Source: Streptomonospora mangrovi (lineage in GTDB: Bacteria; Actinomycetota; Actinomycetes; Streptosporangiales; Streptosporangiaceae). Taken from it: DNA of 64,000 bases. The translations under genes and the position numbers were made by a program. Of the stretch, positions 1 to 8,400 are shown one piece after another. A model generated the notes under the pieces. The model saw only the letters and a program-made list of their open reading frames with translations. It did not search any database and was not told where the DNA came from. The stretch lies in NCBI RefSeq assembly GCF_027604915.1, contig NZ_JAJAQC010000003.1, positions 186,001 to 250,000 of the forward strand, given 5' to 3'. Within the stretch, counting starts at the first letter, position 1; every line of letters begins with the position of its first letter.

Positions 1-546
1 GCGGGCGGGCTGCCCTACGCGTGGGCGCTCGACCGCGGCTCCCCCCTCGGCCCCGACCGCCGGCTCATCGACTCCTCGATGGCCCGCTCCTGCTCCTGGC
101 AGGGCGCCGAGGAGCGGCTGGCGCTGCTGCTCGCGTCGTGGGTGGAGCAGTTGCCGGTGCAGGCGCCGGGCGACTGGCTGAGCTTCCGGCTCCGCGCCGA
201 GCGCACCCCGCCCCTCGACCTGGTGGTGTCCTACGACCCGCGCGAAACCGGCGGGGAGCTGCGCGCCGTCGTCCCCTCGGGCCGCCTCACCCTGGAGGGC
301 GCCGCGCGCATGCGCCGGGCCGGGTGGCAGGGCCTGGACGACCACGGCAGATGGCACGTCGCCCTGCCCGAGACCGACCCCCGGGCGCCCGCCCGACTCG
401 CCGGCGCGGTGACCGCGCGGGTGCGGTCCGGTCCGTTCGACTATCCCGGCGATGTGTTCGCCACGGCCTTCAGCGTCGGCGACCACGGCACCCTGGTGGT
501 GCCGGGCCTGGGCTTCGAGGTCACCCTGAGCCGCGACCCGTACTAG
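1..546 (+). CDS. Hypothetical protein, C-terminal part (5' end outside window)
   Basis: The frame is open from the first base and stops at 544-546, so the start lies before the window. The visible 181 residues form a soluble, mixed alpha/beta protein without membrane segments or a signal peptide. The reading frame has the strong third-position GC bias of a real gene. An internal Met at 79 could be mistaken for the start, but in-frame coding sequence continues upstream of it. I do not recognise a catalytic motif. The fold pattern (amphipathic helix, then repeated short strands) loosely recalls YbjN/type III chaperone-like domains of actinobacteria, but that is a weak impression and no function is assigned. 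Confidence 0.6.
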   Translation, partial: AGGLPYAWALDRGSPLGPDRRLIDSSMARSCSWQGAEERLALLLASWVEQLPVQAPGDWLSFRLRAERTPPLDLVVSYDPRETGGELRAVVPSGRLTLEGAARMRRAGWQGLDDHGRWHVALPETDPRAPARLAGAVTARVRSGPFDYPGDVFATAFSVGDHGTLVVPGLGFEVTLSRDPY

Positions 547-563
547 TCGGCCGGCGCAGTGGC

Positions 564-1448
564 CTAGGCGGCGCGCTCCTGCTGTTGCCGCTCGGCGGTG
601 CGTCGGCGGCGGGCGGCGGCGCCCAGGGCGCCCGCGGCACCCGTCGCGGCGCGCCTCGGCGGGCGGCGGCGCCAGCCGCCTTGGCGGCGCATGTCCCACA
701 GGTAGGCGTCGCGCGGCAGGGTCCGCACGGCCTGGGGCAGCCGGGGGTACCAGGTGCGCGCCAGGCGCACCAGCCGGTCGAACCGGCGCTGGCGGGCGGC
801 GTCCCACTCCAGCCCGTACTGGCGGCGCACGTCCTCGGGCAGCAGCCCGGCCGTGAGGAAGCGCTGCGCGGCGGTCAGCGGCCACAGCGCCCGGTTGGGC
901 GGTGCGAACAGGGTGCGCGCGGTGGCGCGCGCGGCGTCGCTCACGGCCAGGCGGGCGACCGCTTCGGCCCAGTAGGCGTCGAAGTCGGCGCGGGTGGCGG
1001 GCCACCGGTCGGCGGGGCAGCCCAGGCTGGTGGCGAACACCGCCGAGCGCCGGTAGACGTCGTCGCGGTCGGCCTCGGGCAGCGGGCCGAACACCATCTC
1101 ATACAGCCGCAGGTTGCCGTGGTAGAGGGTGGCGGCCACCCACACCTGGAGGTCGGGGTCGCGGGCGTCGTAGCCGGGGCCGGTCACCCGCTTGTGCACG
1201 GCGCGCACGATCCGGGCCACCCGGTCGGCCTCCTCGGGGGTGCCGAACATCTGGGTGTAGACGAAGACGAGCGTGCCGCGCAGGCGGTCCAGCGGGCGGT
1301 GGGCGAAGTCGCTGTGGTCGGCCACGCCCTGGGCGACCGAGGGGTGGGCGATCTGGAGGAGCACGGCCGTCCCGGCGCCGCCCAGGAGCACCGCCTCGCG
1401 GAAGACCCGGTGGGCGGGCGGGAGCGCGAGGTCGGAAGGGGTTTTCAC
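564..1448 (-). CDS. Oxygenase MpaB family protein (DUF2236)
   Basis: The 294-residue protein matches the MpaB/DUF2236 family, heme-dependent oxygenases that include latex-clearing protein and mycophenolic-acid enzyme MpaB. Visible family features are the early QIAHP segment around residue 32-36, whose His belongs to the conserved helical core, and the all-helical body up to about residue 250. The GTG start at 1448 gives the expected N-terminus, but no good ribosome binding site is visible. After residue 255 the protein ends in an Arg/Ala-rich tail not typical of the family. It converges on the unknown gene that ends at 546, with only 17 bases between. The substrate cannot be deduced from context. 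Confidence 0.85.
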   Translation of the reverse strand: MKTPSDLALPPAHRVFREAVLLGGAGTAVLLQIAHPSVAQGVADHSDFAHRPLDRLRGTLVFVYTQMFGTPEEADRVARIVRAVHKRVTGPGYDARDPDLQVWVAATLYHGNLRLYEMVFGPLPEADRDDVYRRSAVFATSLGCPADRWPATRADFDAYWAEAVARLAVSDAARATARTLFAPPNRALWPLTAAQRFLTAGLLPEDVRRQYGLEWDAARQRRFDRLVRLARTWYPRLPQAVRTLPRDAYLWDMRRQGGWRRRPPRRAATGAAGALGAAARRRRTAERQQQERAA

Positions 1449-1542
1449 GCGGTCATGCTAATCGCGCGGAGGGACCCGTCCGGCCCTGACCCGCCGGGGC
1501 CGGCCGGGTCGGGGCAGCGCGGGATTCGGCGCCGGGCCGACC

Positions 1543-1917
1543 TCACCCGAGGCCGCCGGGCGCCTCCGCGGCCGCCTCCGCCTCGGCCTCCGGCTCCACC
1601 TCCACCTCAACCTCCACCTCCAGTTCCAGCAGGGCCGAACTGAGGCTCTTGCCGTGGGCGTCCAGGTGCAGCGAGGTGGTGACGGTGTCCTCGGGCGCGC
1701 GCGGGCAGACGAAGATGAGCGCCGCCAGGTTGTTTAACCGGTGGCGCACGACCGGCCCGGCCACCCGGTCGGCCAGGTGCGCGGCCACCGCCTCCGGCGT
1801 CACGGCCGCGCACAGGGCGGGGTACCACGCCGGGTCGTAGGGGATCAGCGAGATCGTGTTCAGGTTGCCCTTGTCGCCCGCGCGGGCGTGGGCCACGTCG
1901 TAGAGCCGGACCCTCAT
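1543..1917 (-). CDS. AtuA-related small protein with acidic Glu-Val repeat tail
   Basis: This 124-residue protein is the small partner that accompanies AtuA-type (DUF1446) proteins. It begins MRVRLYDVAHARAGDKGN and keeps the family's conserved HARAGDKG and VCPR segments. In other bacteria the domain is either fused to AtuA or encoded next to it. The ATG at 1917 overlaps the stop of the upstream AtuA gene in an ATGA (1914-1917), so the two are almost certainly translationally coupled and of equal dosage. The last 25 residues are a low-complexity Glu-Val/Glu-Ala run absent from the usual family length of about 100 residues. The biochemical role is not established beyond association with AtuA. 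Confidence 0.85.
   Translation of the reverse strand: MRVRLYDVAHARAGDKGNLNTISLIPYDPAWYPALCAAVTPEAVAAHLADRVAGPVVRHRLNNLAALIFVCPRAPEDTVTTSLHLDAHGKSLSSALLELEVEVEVEVEPEAEAEAAAEAPGGLG
1562..1622. repeat. Low-complexity CTCCRC tandem repeat inside the AtuA-related gene
   Basis: The plus strand reads as imperfect repeats of CTCCAC, CTCCGC and CTCGGC. On the coding (minus) strand this encodes the alternating Glu-Val and Glu-Ala tail of the AtuA-related protein. Short tandem arrays of this kind can change copy number by slippage. Here the hexamer unit would add or remove dipeptides without a frameshift. Confidence 0.7.
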
Positions 1918-3251
1918 CGCCCCGCGCCCCCCTCCAGCACGACGACACCCGTTTCCACCCGCTCGCGCGGGATCGTGGTCGACAGCACGCCGATGACCTC
2001 CTCCGTCGCGGTGCGCAGCCCGCCGCCCCCGGCGGGGCCGGCGGTGTAGAGGGCGCTGACCTCCTCGCCGACCGCCTCGGCGGTGGCCCGGTCGGCCGCC
2101 AGGCCCGCCACCCGCAGGCGGCACTCGTAGGGCTCGGCGCCGGCGGCCAGCGCCTCGCCGTGCAGCGCGCTGTGGCCCACCAGGTCCACGCGCAGCCGGT
2201 CCAGCACCCCGGAGAGCCGTTCGCGCACCACCTCGGCGGCCAGCCGGGCGCGCGCCAGGGCGCCGGCGCCCGCGTAGCCGATCTCGCCCTCGCCCCGGAA
2301 GCCGGCGCGGTAGCCGACGCTGACCTTGAGGTCGGGGGGCCGGGGCCGGCCGCGCGCGCCGCGCACGGCCACCCGGTCGCCGCCGGTGTCGGTGACCGTG
2401 ACGGCGCCCATGTCCAGGGTGACGTCGGGGGTGAGGTAGCCGCGCGGGTCGGTGACCTCGTAGGTGAGCTGCTCCACCACGGTCATGCGGTCCACCCGGC
2501 CGCCCGTGCCGGGCAGCTTGGTGACCACGGCCGTGCCGTCGGCGCCGACCTCGGCCAGCGGGTAGCCCAGGTCCGCCAGGCCCGGCACCGGCTTGCGCGC
2601 GGGGTCGGCGAAGTAGCCGCCGGTGACCTGGCCGGCGCACTCCAGCAGGTGGCCCACCAGGGTGCCGGCGGCCATGCGCGTCCAGTCGGCGGTGTCCCAG
2701 CCCAGCGTGTGGACGAGCGGCGCCAGGAACAGGGAGGGGTCGGCGGCGCGGCCGGCCACCACCACCGACGCCGGGGTCTCCAGGGCGGGCAGCAGCGCGT
2801 CGACGCCGATGTAGGCGTTGGCCGAGACGAGTTCGCCGTGCGCCTCCAGCGGCAGGCCGTCCTCCCAGGCGGGGGCGGTGCGGTCGATGCGGTCCAGCAC
2901 GTCGTCGCCGGTGACGGCGGCGACGGTGGTGGGTGTGCCCAGTTCCGCGCCGAGGGCGCGCACCATCCGGGCGGCCCCCACGGGGTCGGCGGCCCCGGCG
3001 TTGGTGACCAGGCGGGTGCCGGTGCGGTGCAGCGGCTCCAGCAGCGCCCGCATGCGCTTGCCGAGCATGGGGTCGAACCCGCCGGCGGGGTCGGTGAGCC
3101 GGCGCAGCGCGGCCAGCGCCACGGTGCGCTCGCCCAGGCACTCCAGGGCGATGGCGTCGAGGCCGCCCCGTTCGACGAGGTCGACCGCCGGTGCGGTGCG
3201 GTCGGCGGCGAATCCGGCGCCGCAGGCGATCCGGGCCTGTGGGGTACTCAC
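1914..3251 (-). CDS. Acyclic terpene utilization AtuA family protein (DUF1446)
   Basis: The 445-residue product has the features of the AtuA/DUF1446 family. These include an N-terminal segment ending in LECLGERTVALA and a central block with DPSLFLAPLVHTLGW, followed by a GGYF and LGYPLAEV region. In Pseudomonas, atuA belongs to the acyclic terpene utilisation cluster. Most homologues elsewhere sit with carboxylate transporters and their exact reaction is unknown. The ATG at 3251 is the only plausible start near the family N-terminus. Downstream, the AtuA-related gene overlaps by four bases. Upstream, 85 bases separate it from the CitMHS transporter on the same strand, so one transcript is likely. 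I read the module as uptake plus metabolism of a small organic acid; the substrate is unknown. Confidence 0.85.
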   Translation of the reverse strand: MSTPQARIACGAGFAADRTAPAVDLVERGGLDAIALECLGERTVALAALRRLTDPAGGFDPMLGKRMRALLEPLHRTGTRLVTNAGAADPVGAARMVRALGAELGTPTTVAAVTGDDVLDRIDRTAPAWEDGLPLEAHGELVSANAYIGVDALLPALETPASVVVAGRAADPSLFLAPLVHTLGWDTADWTRMAAGTLVGHLLECAGQVTGGYFADPARKPVPGLADLGYPLAEVGADGTAVVTKLPGTGGRVDRMTVVEQLTYEVTDPRGYLTPDVTLDMGAVTVTDTGGDRVAVRGARGRPRPPDLKVSVGYRAGFRGEGEIGYAGAGALARARLAAEVVRERLSGVLDRLRVDLVGHSALHGEALAAGAEPYECRLRVAGLAADRATAEAVGEEVSALYTAGPAGGGGLRTATEEVIGVLSTTIPRERVETGVVVLEGGAGR

Positions 3252-3336
3252 GTGCCTCGCTTCCGTGGCCGGGGGCCGGGACGGTGACGGTGGGACGGGT
3301 GCGACGGGGTGCGGGGGGACCGGGGCGGGCGCGGCC

Positions 3337-4767
3337 TCAGCCCGCCCACAGCGGGACGGCCCCGGTGGCGACGGCGGCGGCCAGCACGACCAGGCTCACC
3401 AGCCACGCCCACGGCAGCAGGTAGCGGATGTGGGCGCCGATGGACACCCCCGACAGCCCGGTGAGCAGGTAGAACGAGCCGGTGAGGGGGCTGATGGGGA
3501 ACCCCACCGTCTCCTCGCCCACGATCGACGCCTGCGCCAGGGCGGTGGCCGGCACGCCGAAGGTGTCGCCGACGGCCGTGAGCACCGGCAGCACCGCGAA
3601 GTAGTAGGCGTCGGGGCCGAAGAGCAGGCTCATCGGCACGGCCACCACGCCCACCAGCAGCGGCAGACCGGGGCCGACCGCATCGGGCATGGCGGCGGTG
3701 AGCGCCCGCGCCATGCCCTCGATCATGCCGCTCTCCTCCATGATCCCGAGGAACACGCCGGCGGCCAGCAGGGTGCTCGCCATGAGGATCGCGCCCTCGG
3801 CGTGGGCGTTGACGCGGGCGGTCTGGTCCTTGAGGCCGGGGTAGTTGACCACCAGCGCCACCACCAGGGCGAGCATGAAGACGAGTTCGGGCGGCAGGAC
3901 GGCCGAGACCAGCGCGGCCACGGTCGCGACCGTCAGGGCGGCGTTGAACCAGAACAGGCGGGGCCGGCGCAGGTCCGCGCCGGGCTCGCCGGTGGCGTCG
4001 GCGGCGCGGTCCGGGGCGTGGCCGGCGGAGGGGTCGGCGGCCGGGCCGGTGCCCGAGGAGCCCGCGCCTCTACCCGGACCCGCGCCCGCACCCCCGCCCG
4101 CGCTCGCGGTGGCGGGCACCGGAGCGGGCACGGGTCCCGGCGCGGCCACCCCGGCCAGGCGGGTCCGCTCGCGGCGGCCCAGCAGGTAGGCGATCACCAG
4201 GCAGGCCGCGACGCCCGCCAGTTGCGCCGGGATCAGCGGCACCCACAGCGCGTTGGCGTCGACGCCGATGGCGGTGGCCGCGCGGGCGGTGGGACCGCCC
4301 CACGGGACCATGTTCATGATGCCCGCGCCCAGCCCGGTCAGCGCCGCCAGCACCAGGCGGCGCATGCCCAGGGCGTCGTAGAGCGGCAGCATCGCCGGGA
4401 TGGTGATGAGGAAGGTCGTGGCGCCGGCGCCGTCGAGGTGGGCCAGCATCGCCAGCACCACCGTCGCCACGGCGATGGTCACCGGGTTGTGGCCGGCGAA
4501 GCGCAGCACCCGGCGCACCACGGGGTCGAACAGCCCGGCGTCGCGCATCACCCCGAAGTAGAGGATCGCGAAGACGAACATGGCGGTCGTCCCGGCGACG
4601 CCCGCGATCCCGGTGGCGGCGAACTCGCCGACTTCGGCCGGGCCGAACCCGGCGACCAGGGCCGCCGCCACGGGGGCGGCGGTCAGGGCGGCCACGGCCG
4701 AGACGCGGTTGGACAGCAGCAGGCCCAGGACGGCGGCGATGGTCGCGAAGCCCATGGCGGTCAGCAT
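3337..4767 (-). CDS. CitMHS family citrate/carboxylate:cation symporter
   Basis: The 476-residue membrane protein fits the CitMHS family, whose characterised Bacillus members CitM and CitH import citrate complexed with a divalent metal. It has about eleven to twelve hydrophobic segments. A glycine/proline-rich cytoplasmic loop sits around residues 205-255, unusually long and low-complexity. Conserved-looking stretches include MNMVPWGGPTARAA and FGPDAYYFAVLPVL. The ATG at 4767 is preceded by AAAGGA eight bases upstream. It lies upstream of atuA on the same strand and is divergent from a LysR gene, a standard arrangement for substrate-induced transport. Citrate is the family default; related tri- or dicarboxylates are equally possible. 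Confidence 0.88.
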   Translation of the reverse strand: MLTAMGFATIAAVLGLLLSNRVSAVAALTAAPVAAALVAGFGPAEVGEFAATGIAGVAGTTAMFVFAILYFGVMRDAGLFDPVVRRVLRFAGHNPVTIAVATVVLAMLAHLDGAGATTFLITIPAMLPLYDALGMRRLVLAALTGLGAGIMNMVPWGGPTARAATAIGVDANALWVPLIPAQLAGVAACLVIAYLLGRRERTRLAGVAAPGPVPAPVPATASAGGGAGAGPGRGAGSSGTGPAADPSAGHAPDRAADATGEPGADLRRPRLFWFNAALTVATVAALVSAVLPPELVFMLALVVALVVNYPGLKDQTARVNAHAEGAILMASTLLAAGVFLGIMEESGMIEGMARALTAAMPDAVGPGLPLLVGVVAVPMSLLFGPDAYYFAVLPVLTAVGDTFGVPATALAQASIVGEETVGFPISPLTGSFYLLTGLSGVSIGAHIRYLLPWAWLVSLVVLAAAVATGAVPLWAG

Positions 4768-4844
4768 GGCGGGGGTCCTTTACGGCTGCGGTGAGCGGCT
4801 GGGGGTGTGATGCGCCTCACCAGGCCGATGCTGCCAATCGTTTC

Positions 4845-4860
4845 TGTTGCGTGTCCAACA
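4845..4860. promoter_or_regulatory. Candidate LysR operator, TGTTG-N6-CAACA
   Basis: The 124-base gap between the divergent transporter and LysR genes contains the inverted repeat TGTTGCGTGTCCAACA. It has the size and dyad form of a LysR recognition site (T-N11-A type), and it lies 31 bases before the regulator start. Assignment to the adjacent LysR protein is inferred from position only. Confidence 0.45.
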
Positions 4861-4891
4861 TCGATTTCCGAAGAACCTATGCTCTGCGAGC

Positions 4892-5818
4892 ATGGACCTG
4901 TCGTTGCGCCAACTCGCCGTCTACGCCGCCGTGGCCCGCGCCGAGAGCTTCACGGCGGCGGCGCGGGAGCTGCGGGTGGCCCAGTCGTCGCTGAGCCGCA
5001 CCGTCCTGGAGATCGAGCGCGTGCTGGGCGTGCGGCTGCTGGACCGCACCACGCGGCGGATCCGGCGCACGCCCGAGGGCCAGCAGGTGCTGGAGGCCGC
5101 CGAGCGGGTGCTGGCGGCCCACCGCGCCGAGATGGTCGGGCTGGAGCGCTACCTGGCGGGGGAGCGCGGCGCGGTCACCATCGCCACCCTGCCCTCGGTG
5201 GCGGCCGCGCTGCTGCCGCCGGTGATCGCCCGGTTCCGCGCCCAGCGCCCGGGGATCGCGGTGCGCATCCTCGACGGGATGTCCGACACCGCCCTGGAGC
5301 GGCTGGCCTCGGGCGCGGCGGACCTCGCCATCACCGTGGCCGACCGGCTGCCGGCCGAGCTGCGCGCCCAGCCGCTGGTGGAGGACCGGTTCTTCGCGGT
5401 GCTGCCGCCCGGCCACCCGCGCGCCGGCGCGGCCGAGCTGGCCTGGGCCGACTTCGCCGGCGAGGAGTTCATCGCGGTGGGCGCCGACTCCAGCGTGCGC
5501 GCCGGCACCGACCGGGCCTTCGCGCAGGCGGGCGCGCGCCCGGCGGGGGTCATCGAGGCGGGCAACGTGTCGACGGTGGGCGGGCTGCTGGCGGCCGGGC
5601 TGGGGGTGTCGGCGATGCCCGCGCTGGTGGAGGTGCTGATGAGCTTCGCGTCCTACGTGCGGCTGCCGCTGGTGCGCCCGGTCCTGGACCGGCGGCTGAG
5701 CGTGGTGATGCCGCGCGACCGCGCCCTCACCCCTCCGGCGCGCGGCTTCCTGGAGTGCCTGCGCCACCTGCGGGAGGAAGGCCACCCGCTCCCCGCGGAC
5801 GTGCGCTGGGTCGACTGA
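4892..5818 (+). CDS. LysR family transcriptional regulator
   Basis: The 308-residue protein has the classic LysR layout. The N-terminal winged helix-turn-helix occupies about residues 1-60 (the segment begins MDLSLRQLAVYAAVARAESF and contains VAQSSLSRTVLEIE). A two-lobed periplasmic-binding-like effector domain runs from about residue 90 to 290. I chose the ATG at 4892 because it places the HTH at the usual distance from the start; an upstream start at 4847 would add 15 unrelated residues. It is divergent from the CitMHS transporter and is the obvious candidate regulator of the transporter-atuA operon, responding to the transported acid or a metabolite of it. Confidence 0.9.
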   Translation: MDLSLRQLAVYAAVARAESFTAAARELRVAQSSLSRTVLEIERVLGVRLLDRTTRRIRRTPEGQQVLEAAERVLAAHRAEMVGLERYLAGERGAVTIATLPSVAAALLPPVIARFRAQRPGIAVRILDGMSDTALERLASGAADLAITVADRLPAELRAQPLVEDRFFAVLPPGHPRAGAAELAWADFAGEEFIAVGADSSVRAGTDRAFAQAGARPAGVIEAGNVSTVGGLLAAGLGVSAMPALVEVLMSFASYVRLPLVRPVLDRRLSVVMPRDRALTPPARGFLECLRHLREEGHPLPADVRWVD

Positions 5819-5983
5819 CCACCTCGGGAGGTCCGCGGACGCGGGGCGGGTGGGTGAGGCCGCGACGGGGCGGCGACGGCGGCGGGCCGCATGCCCCGCC
5901 TGCCGCCGCCCTCGTCAGCGCCCCGACCATGGCGGACCATGGCGAACCCGCACGAGGCGGCGGGCGGAGCAGGCGGGTACGCC

Positions 5984-6862
5984 TCAGCCCCGGGCCAGCG
6001 TGGCGCCGAGGACCCGGGCGAACTCCGCGGGCGCCTCAAGGAAACCGGCGTGGCCGCCGGGGAACACGGTCGGCTCCACCCCCAGCAGGTCGGCCAGCGC
6101 CGTGGTGGTCCGGTGGGTGATCAGCCCTCCGGAGTCGGCGCCGACCCCGACCACCACGCGGGCGGCCCCGGCCGCCACGGCGGCGGGGTCGGGCACGTAG
6201 CGCGTGGTGGCCTGGAGCTGGTGCACGAAGAAGTGGCGGGCCTCGGCGAGTTCCCGCTCCGACGGCTCCGGCTGCCCCGACGACTCCGCCCGGCCCTGCC
6301 GCTCGGCCGTGCCCGGCGCGTCCTCCGGCGGGAGGTCGAACCCGGCGTTGCCCATGAACCTGCGCCAGGCCGCCCCCGGGCCCTCGCGGTGGAAGACGGC
6401 CACGATCTCGTCCGTGGCGGCGCGCTGCTCGGCGGCGTCGGGCAGCAGCTCGGTCAGCGGCGGCTCGTGCGCCACCAGGGTGCCCACGCGGCCGGGGTGG
6501 TGCTCGGCCATGGCCAGCGCGGTGACGGCGCCGCCGCTGCTGCCGAAGACGTCGGCGGACTCCGCGCCGATGGCGTCGAGGATGGCGGCGGCGTCGTCGG
6601 CGCGCAGTTGGGGAGTGGAGTCGTGCTCCGGTCCCTCGATGCGCCTGTTCGCGCTGCCGCGCGGGTCGTGGGTCACGACGGTGCGGTCGGCCGCGAGCGC
6701 CTCGGCCAGCGCGGTGAAGTGGTCGGCGCTCATCGGCGCGCCGATGAGCATGAGCACCGGACCCTTCCCGCGCACCTCGTAGTGGAGGCGGGCTCCGGAG
6801 ACGGACAGGAGGTGGGCGCCGGTGGTGTCGCCCGCGCCGGTCGTGCTGGTCGTACCGGTCAT
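5984..6862 (-). CDS. Alpha/beta fold hydrolase
   Basis: The 292-residue protein is an alpha/beta hydrolase. Strand and nucleophile elbow appear as FGSSGGAVTALAMAEHHPGR near residue 105, with Ser as nucleophile. The oxyanion-side HDPRGSANR lies near residue 65, and a late GGHAGF supplies the catalytic His near residue 270. The preceding VGADSGG region may carry the acid. The ATG at 6862 gives a compact N-terminus after an AAGGGA ribosome binding site. Longer starts would read through the homopolymer tract at 6902-6980 and encode poly-Gly/poly-Pro, which is not credible. The promoter must lie within or beyond that tract. The substrate is unknown; family members include esterases and haloperoxidase-like enzymes. 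Confidence 0.85.
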   Translation of the reverse strand: MTGTTSTTGAGDTTGAHLLSVSGARLHYEVRGKGPVLMLIGAPMSADHFTALAEALAADRTVVTHDPRGSANRRIEGPEHDSTPQLRADDAAAILDAIGAESADVFGSSGGAVTALAMAEHHPGRVGTLVAHEPPLTELLPDAAEQRAATDEIVAVFHREGPGAAWRRFMGNAGFDLPPEDAPGTAERQGRAESSGQPEPSERELAEARHFFVHQLQATTRYVPDPAAVAAGAARVVVGVGADSGGLITHRTTTALADLLGVEPTVFPGGHAGFLEAPAEFARVLGATLARG

Positions 6863-6901
6863 CGGCAAGGTCCCTTCGGGGGGTGGTCGAGTCGGAGCGG
6901 C

Positions 6902-6980
<79 letters not shown>

Positions 6981-7145
6981 TCTCCGGACGCCCGGAACTC
7001 ATCGCCGACCGACGCGCGAAACCACGCGGATTTTCGGGGCGGCGCTCCCCGTGGGCCGTACAGGGGATGGGGGAGAAGGGCAGGAACGCCGACGGCCCGC
7101 ACCCATCGGGCGCGGGCCGTCATCGATCGCCGCCACTGATCAGGG

Positions 7146-7691
7146 TCAGCCGCCGGGCGCCTGCTCGGGATCCCCGGTGAGGGTGTCCAGGGCCTCGGCG
7201 AGGCGGCGCATGGCCGCCACGGCGGCGGCCAGCTCCGCCTCGCCCAGTTCGGCGGTCAGGCGGTGGGCCAGGGCGTGGTGGGCGGGGTCGATCCGCCGCA
7301 CGGCGGCGCGGCCCTCGGCGGTGGGGGAGAGCAGCTTGGCGCGGCGGTGCGCCGGGTTGGGGCGGTACTCGGCGAGCCCCTTGGCCACCAGGAGGTCGGC
7401 GACGCGCTGCACGCTCTGCCGGGTGACGCCCATCGCGCGGGCCACGTCGGCCACGGGCAGGGGCGCGCGCAGGACGGCGCCCAGCACCTGCCACCACGCC
7501 GCCGTCAGCCCCGCCGGGCGCGCCAGGTCCTCGGCCACCGCGAGGAACCGGCCGTTGAGCCGGAACGCCGTGAGGGCGGCGTCCGACAGCAGCCGCTGGG
7601 CCGCGTCCTCCTGGGCGACCTCTTCGCGCCCGGCCTGGTGACCGGCTCCTTCCCGGTCGCGCGCCGCCCGCTCGGAACCGGCGGCGCTCAC
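7146..7691 (-). CDS. MarR family transcriptional regulator
   Basis: The 181-residue protein carries a MarR-type winged helix. After a charged N-terminal extension of about 35 residues come the dimerisation helix (ALTAFRLNGRFLAVAEDLAR), the recognition region DVARAMGVTRQSVQRVADLL and the basic wing YRPNPAHRRAKLLS. The C-terminal helices close the dimer interface. The GTG at 7691 overlaps the stop of the upstream DJ-1 family gene in a GTGA (7688-7691), so the two are translationally coupled. The tandem palindromes directly upstream of the operon are likely its own operators. MarR proteins commonly respond to phenolics, oxidants or electrophiles, which suits a DJ-1 family partner. Confidence 0.88.
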   Translation of the reverse strand: MSAAGSERAARDREGAGHQAGREEVAQEDAAQRLLSDAALTAFRLNGRFLAVAEDLARPAGLTAAWWQVLGAVLRAPLPVADVARAMGVTRQSVQRVADLLVAKGLAEYRPNPAHRRAKLLSPTAEGRAAVRRIDPAHHALAHRLTAELGEAELAAAVAAMRRLAEALDTLTGDPEQAPGG

Positions 7692-8365
7692 GCGGTGGCC
7701 GCCTCTGCCGCTGCCGCCTCTCCCTCCGCTCCCTGGGCCGCCATCAGGGCGCCGAAGGCCGAGGGGTCGTGGGCGGAGAACAGCCGGTACCAGGCGGCCA
7801 GCACCTCCGGCCGGTACAGCCCGAGCACGGCGAACACCTCGCGCGCGAACTCCACGGGCGCAGTGGGGCCGGCGGTGGTGAGGCCGCCGTCGGTCACCGC
7901 GAGTTCGTCGCGGTAGTGCGCGGCGCCCTGGTAGCCCGTGGCGGCCAGGTCCTCGGCGCTGCCGGAGGTGTGCGCGCGGTCGTCCAGCAGCCCCTCGCGG
8001 GCCAGTCCCACCGTCGCGCCGCAGATGCCGGCCACCGGGGTGCCGGCCGCCAGGAACGCGCGGGCCGCCCGGGTGAACGGGGTGAAGGAATCGGGGTCGG
8101 TGTACCAGCCGCTGGAGCCCGGCAGGATCAGCAGGGCGCTCGCGGCGGGGTCGAGGTCGGCCAGCGCGAGGTCGGGAACCACCCGCAGGCCGCCCATGGT
8201 GGTGACCGGGTCGGCGGTGGCGCCCACCGTGATGACCTCGTAGCGGTCGGGACCCTCCTGGAACTCCCCGTTGCGGATGTGGGCCACGGCGTGGCCGGTC
8301 TCCCAGTCGGCGAGGTCGTCGTAGACGGCCAGGTGCACGGTCTTGGTGTTCGCCTTCGTTGTCAT
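7688..8365 (-). CDS. DJ-1/PfpI family protein (type 1 glutamine amidotransferase-like)
   Basis: The 225-residue product shows the DJ-1/PfpI fold. It has an N-terminal strand VHLAVYDDLADWETGHAV, a middle LLILPGSSGWY segment, and the nucleophile elbow AGICGATVGLAREG with the conserved Cys near residue 120. Members act as glyoxalases, deglycases, chaperones or amidases; the substrate is not evident here. An Ala/Glu-rich tail ends the protein. The ATG at 8365 overlaps the first of two operator-like palindromes. It is first gene of a two-gene operon with the MarR regulator, suggesting derepression under the same chemical stress. Confidence 0.85.
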   Translation of the reverse strand: MTTKANTKTVHLAVYDDLADWETGHAVAHIRNGEFQEGPDRYEVITVGATADPVTTMGGLRVVPDLALADLDPAASALLILPGSSGWYTDPDSFTPFTRAARAFLAAGTPVAGICGATVGLAREGLLDDRAHTSGSAEDLAATGYQGAAHYRDELAVTDGGLTTAGPTAPVEFAREVFAVLGLYRPEVLAAWYRLFSAHDPSAFGALMAAQGAEGEAAAAEAATA

Positions 8366-8399
8366 GACAGTATTCTGTCAAATAAGCAGCATGCTGTCA
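8365..8399. promoter_or_regulatory. Tandem MarR-type operators
   Basis: Two 16-bp dyads with a 3-bp spacer lie at the 5' end of the DJ-1/marR operon. The first is TGACAGTATTCTGTCA (8365-8380, perfect arms). The second is AAGCAGCATGCTGTCA (8384-8399, right arm identical, left arm half-matching). The identical CTGTCA arms are 19 bp apart, close to two helical turns. The first site covers the start codon, consistent with repression by the MarR protein. Confidence 0.65.
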
Positions 8400-8400
8400 A

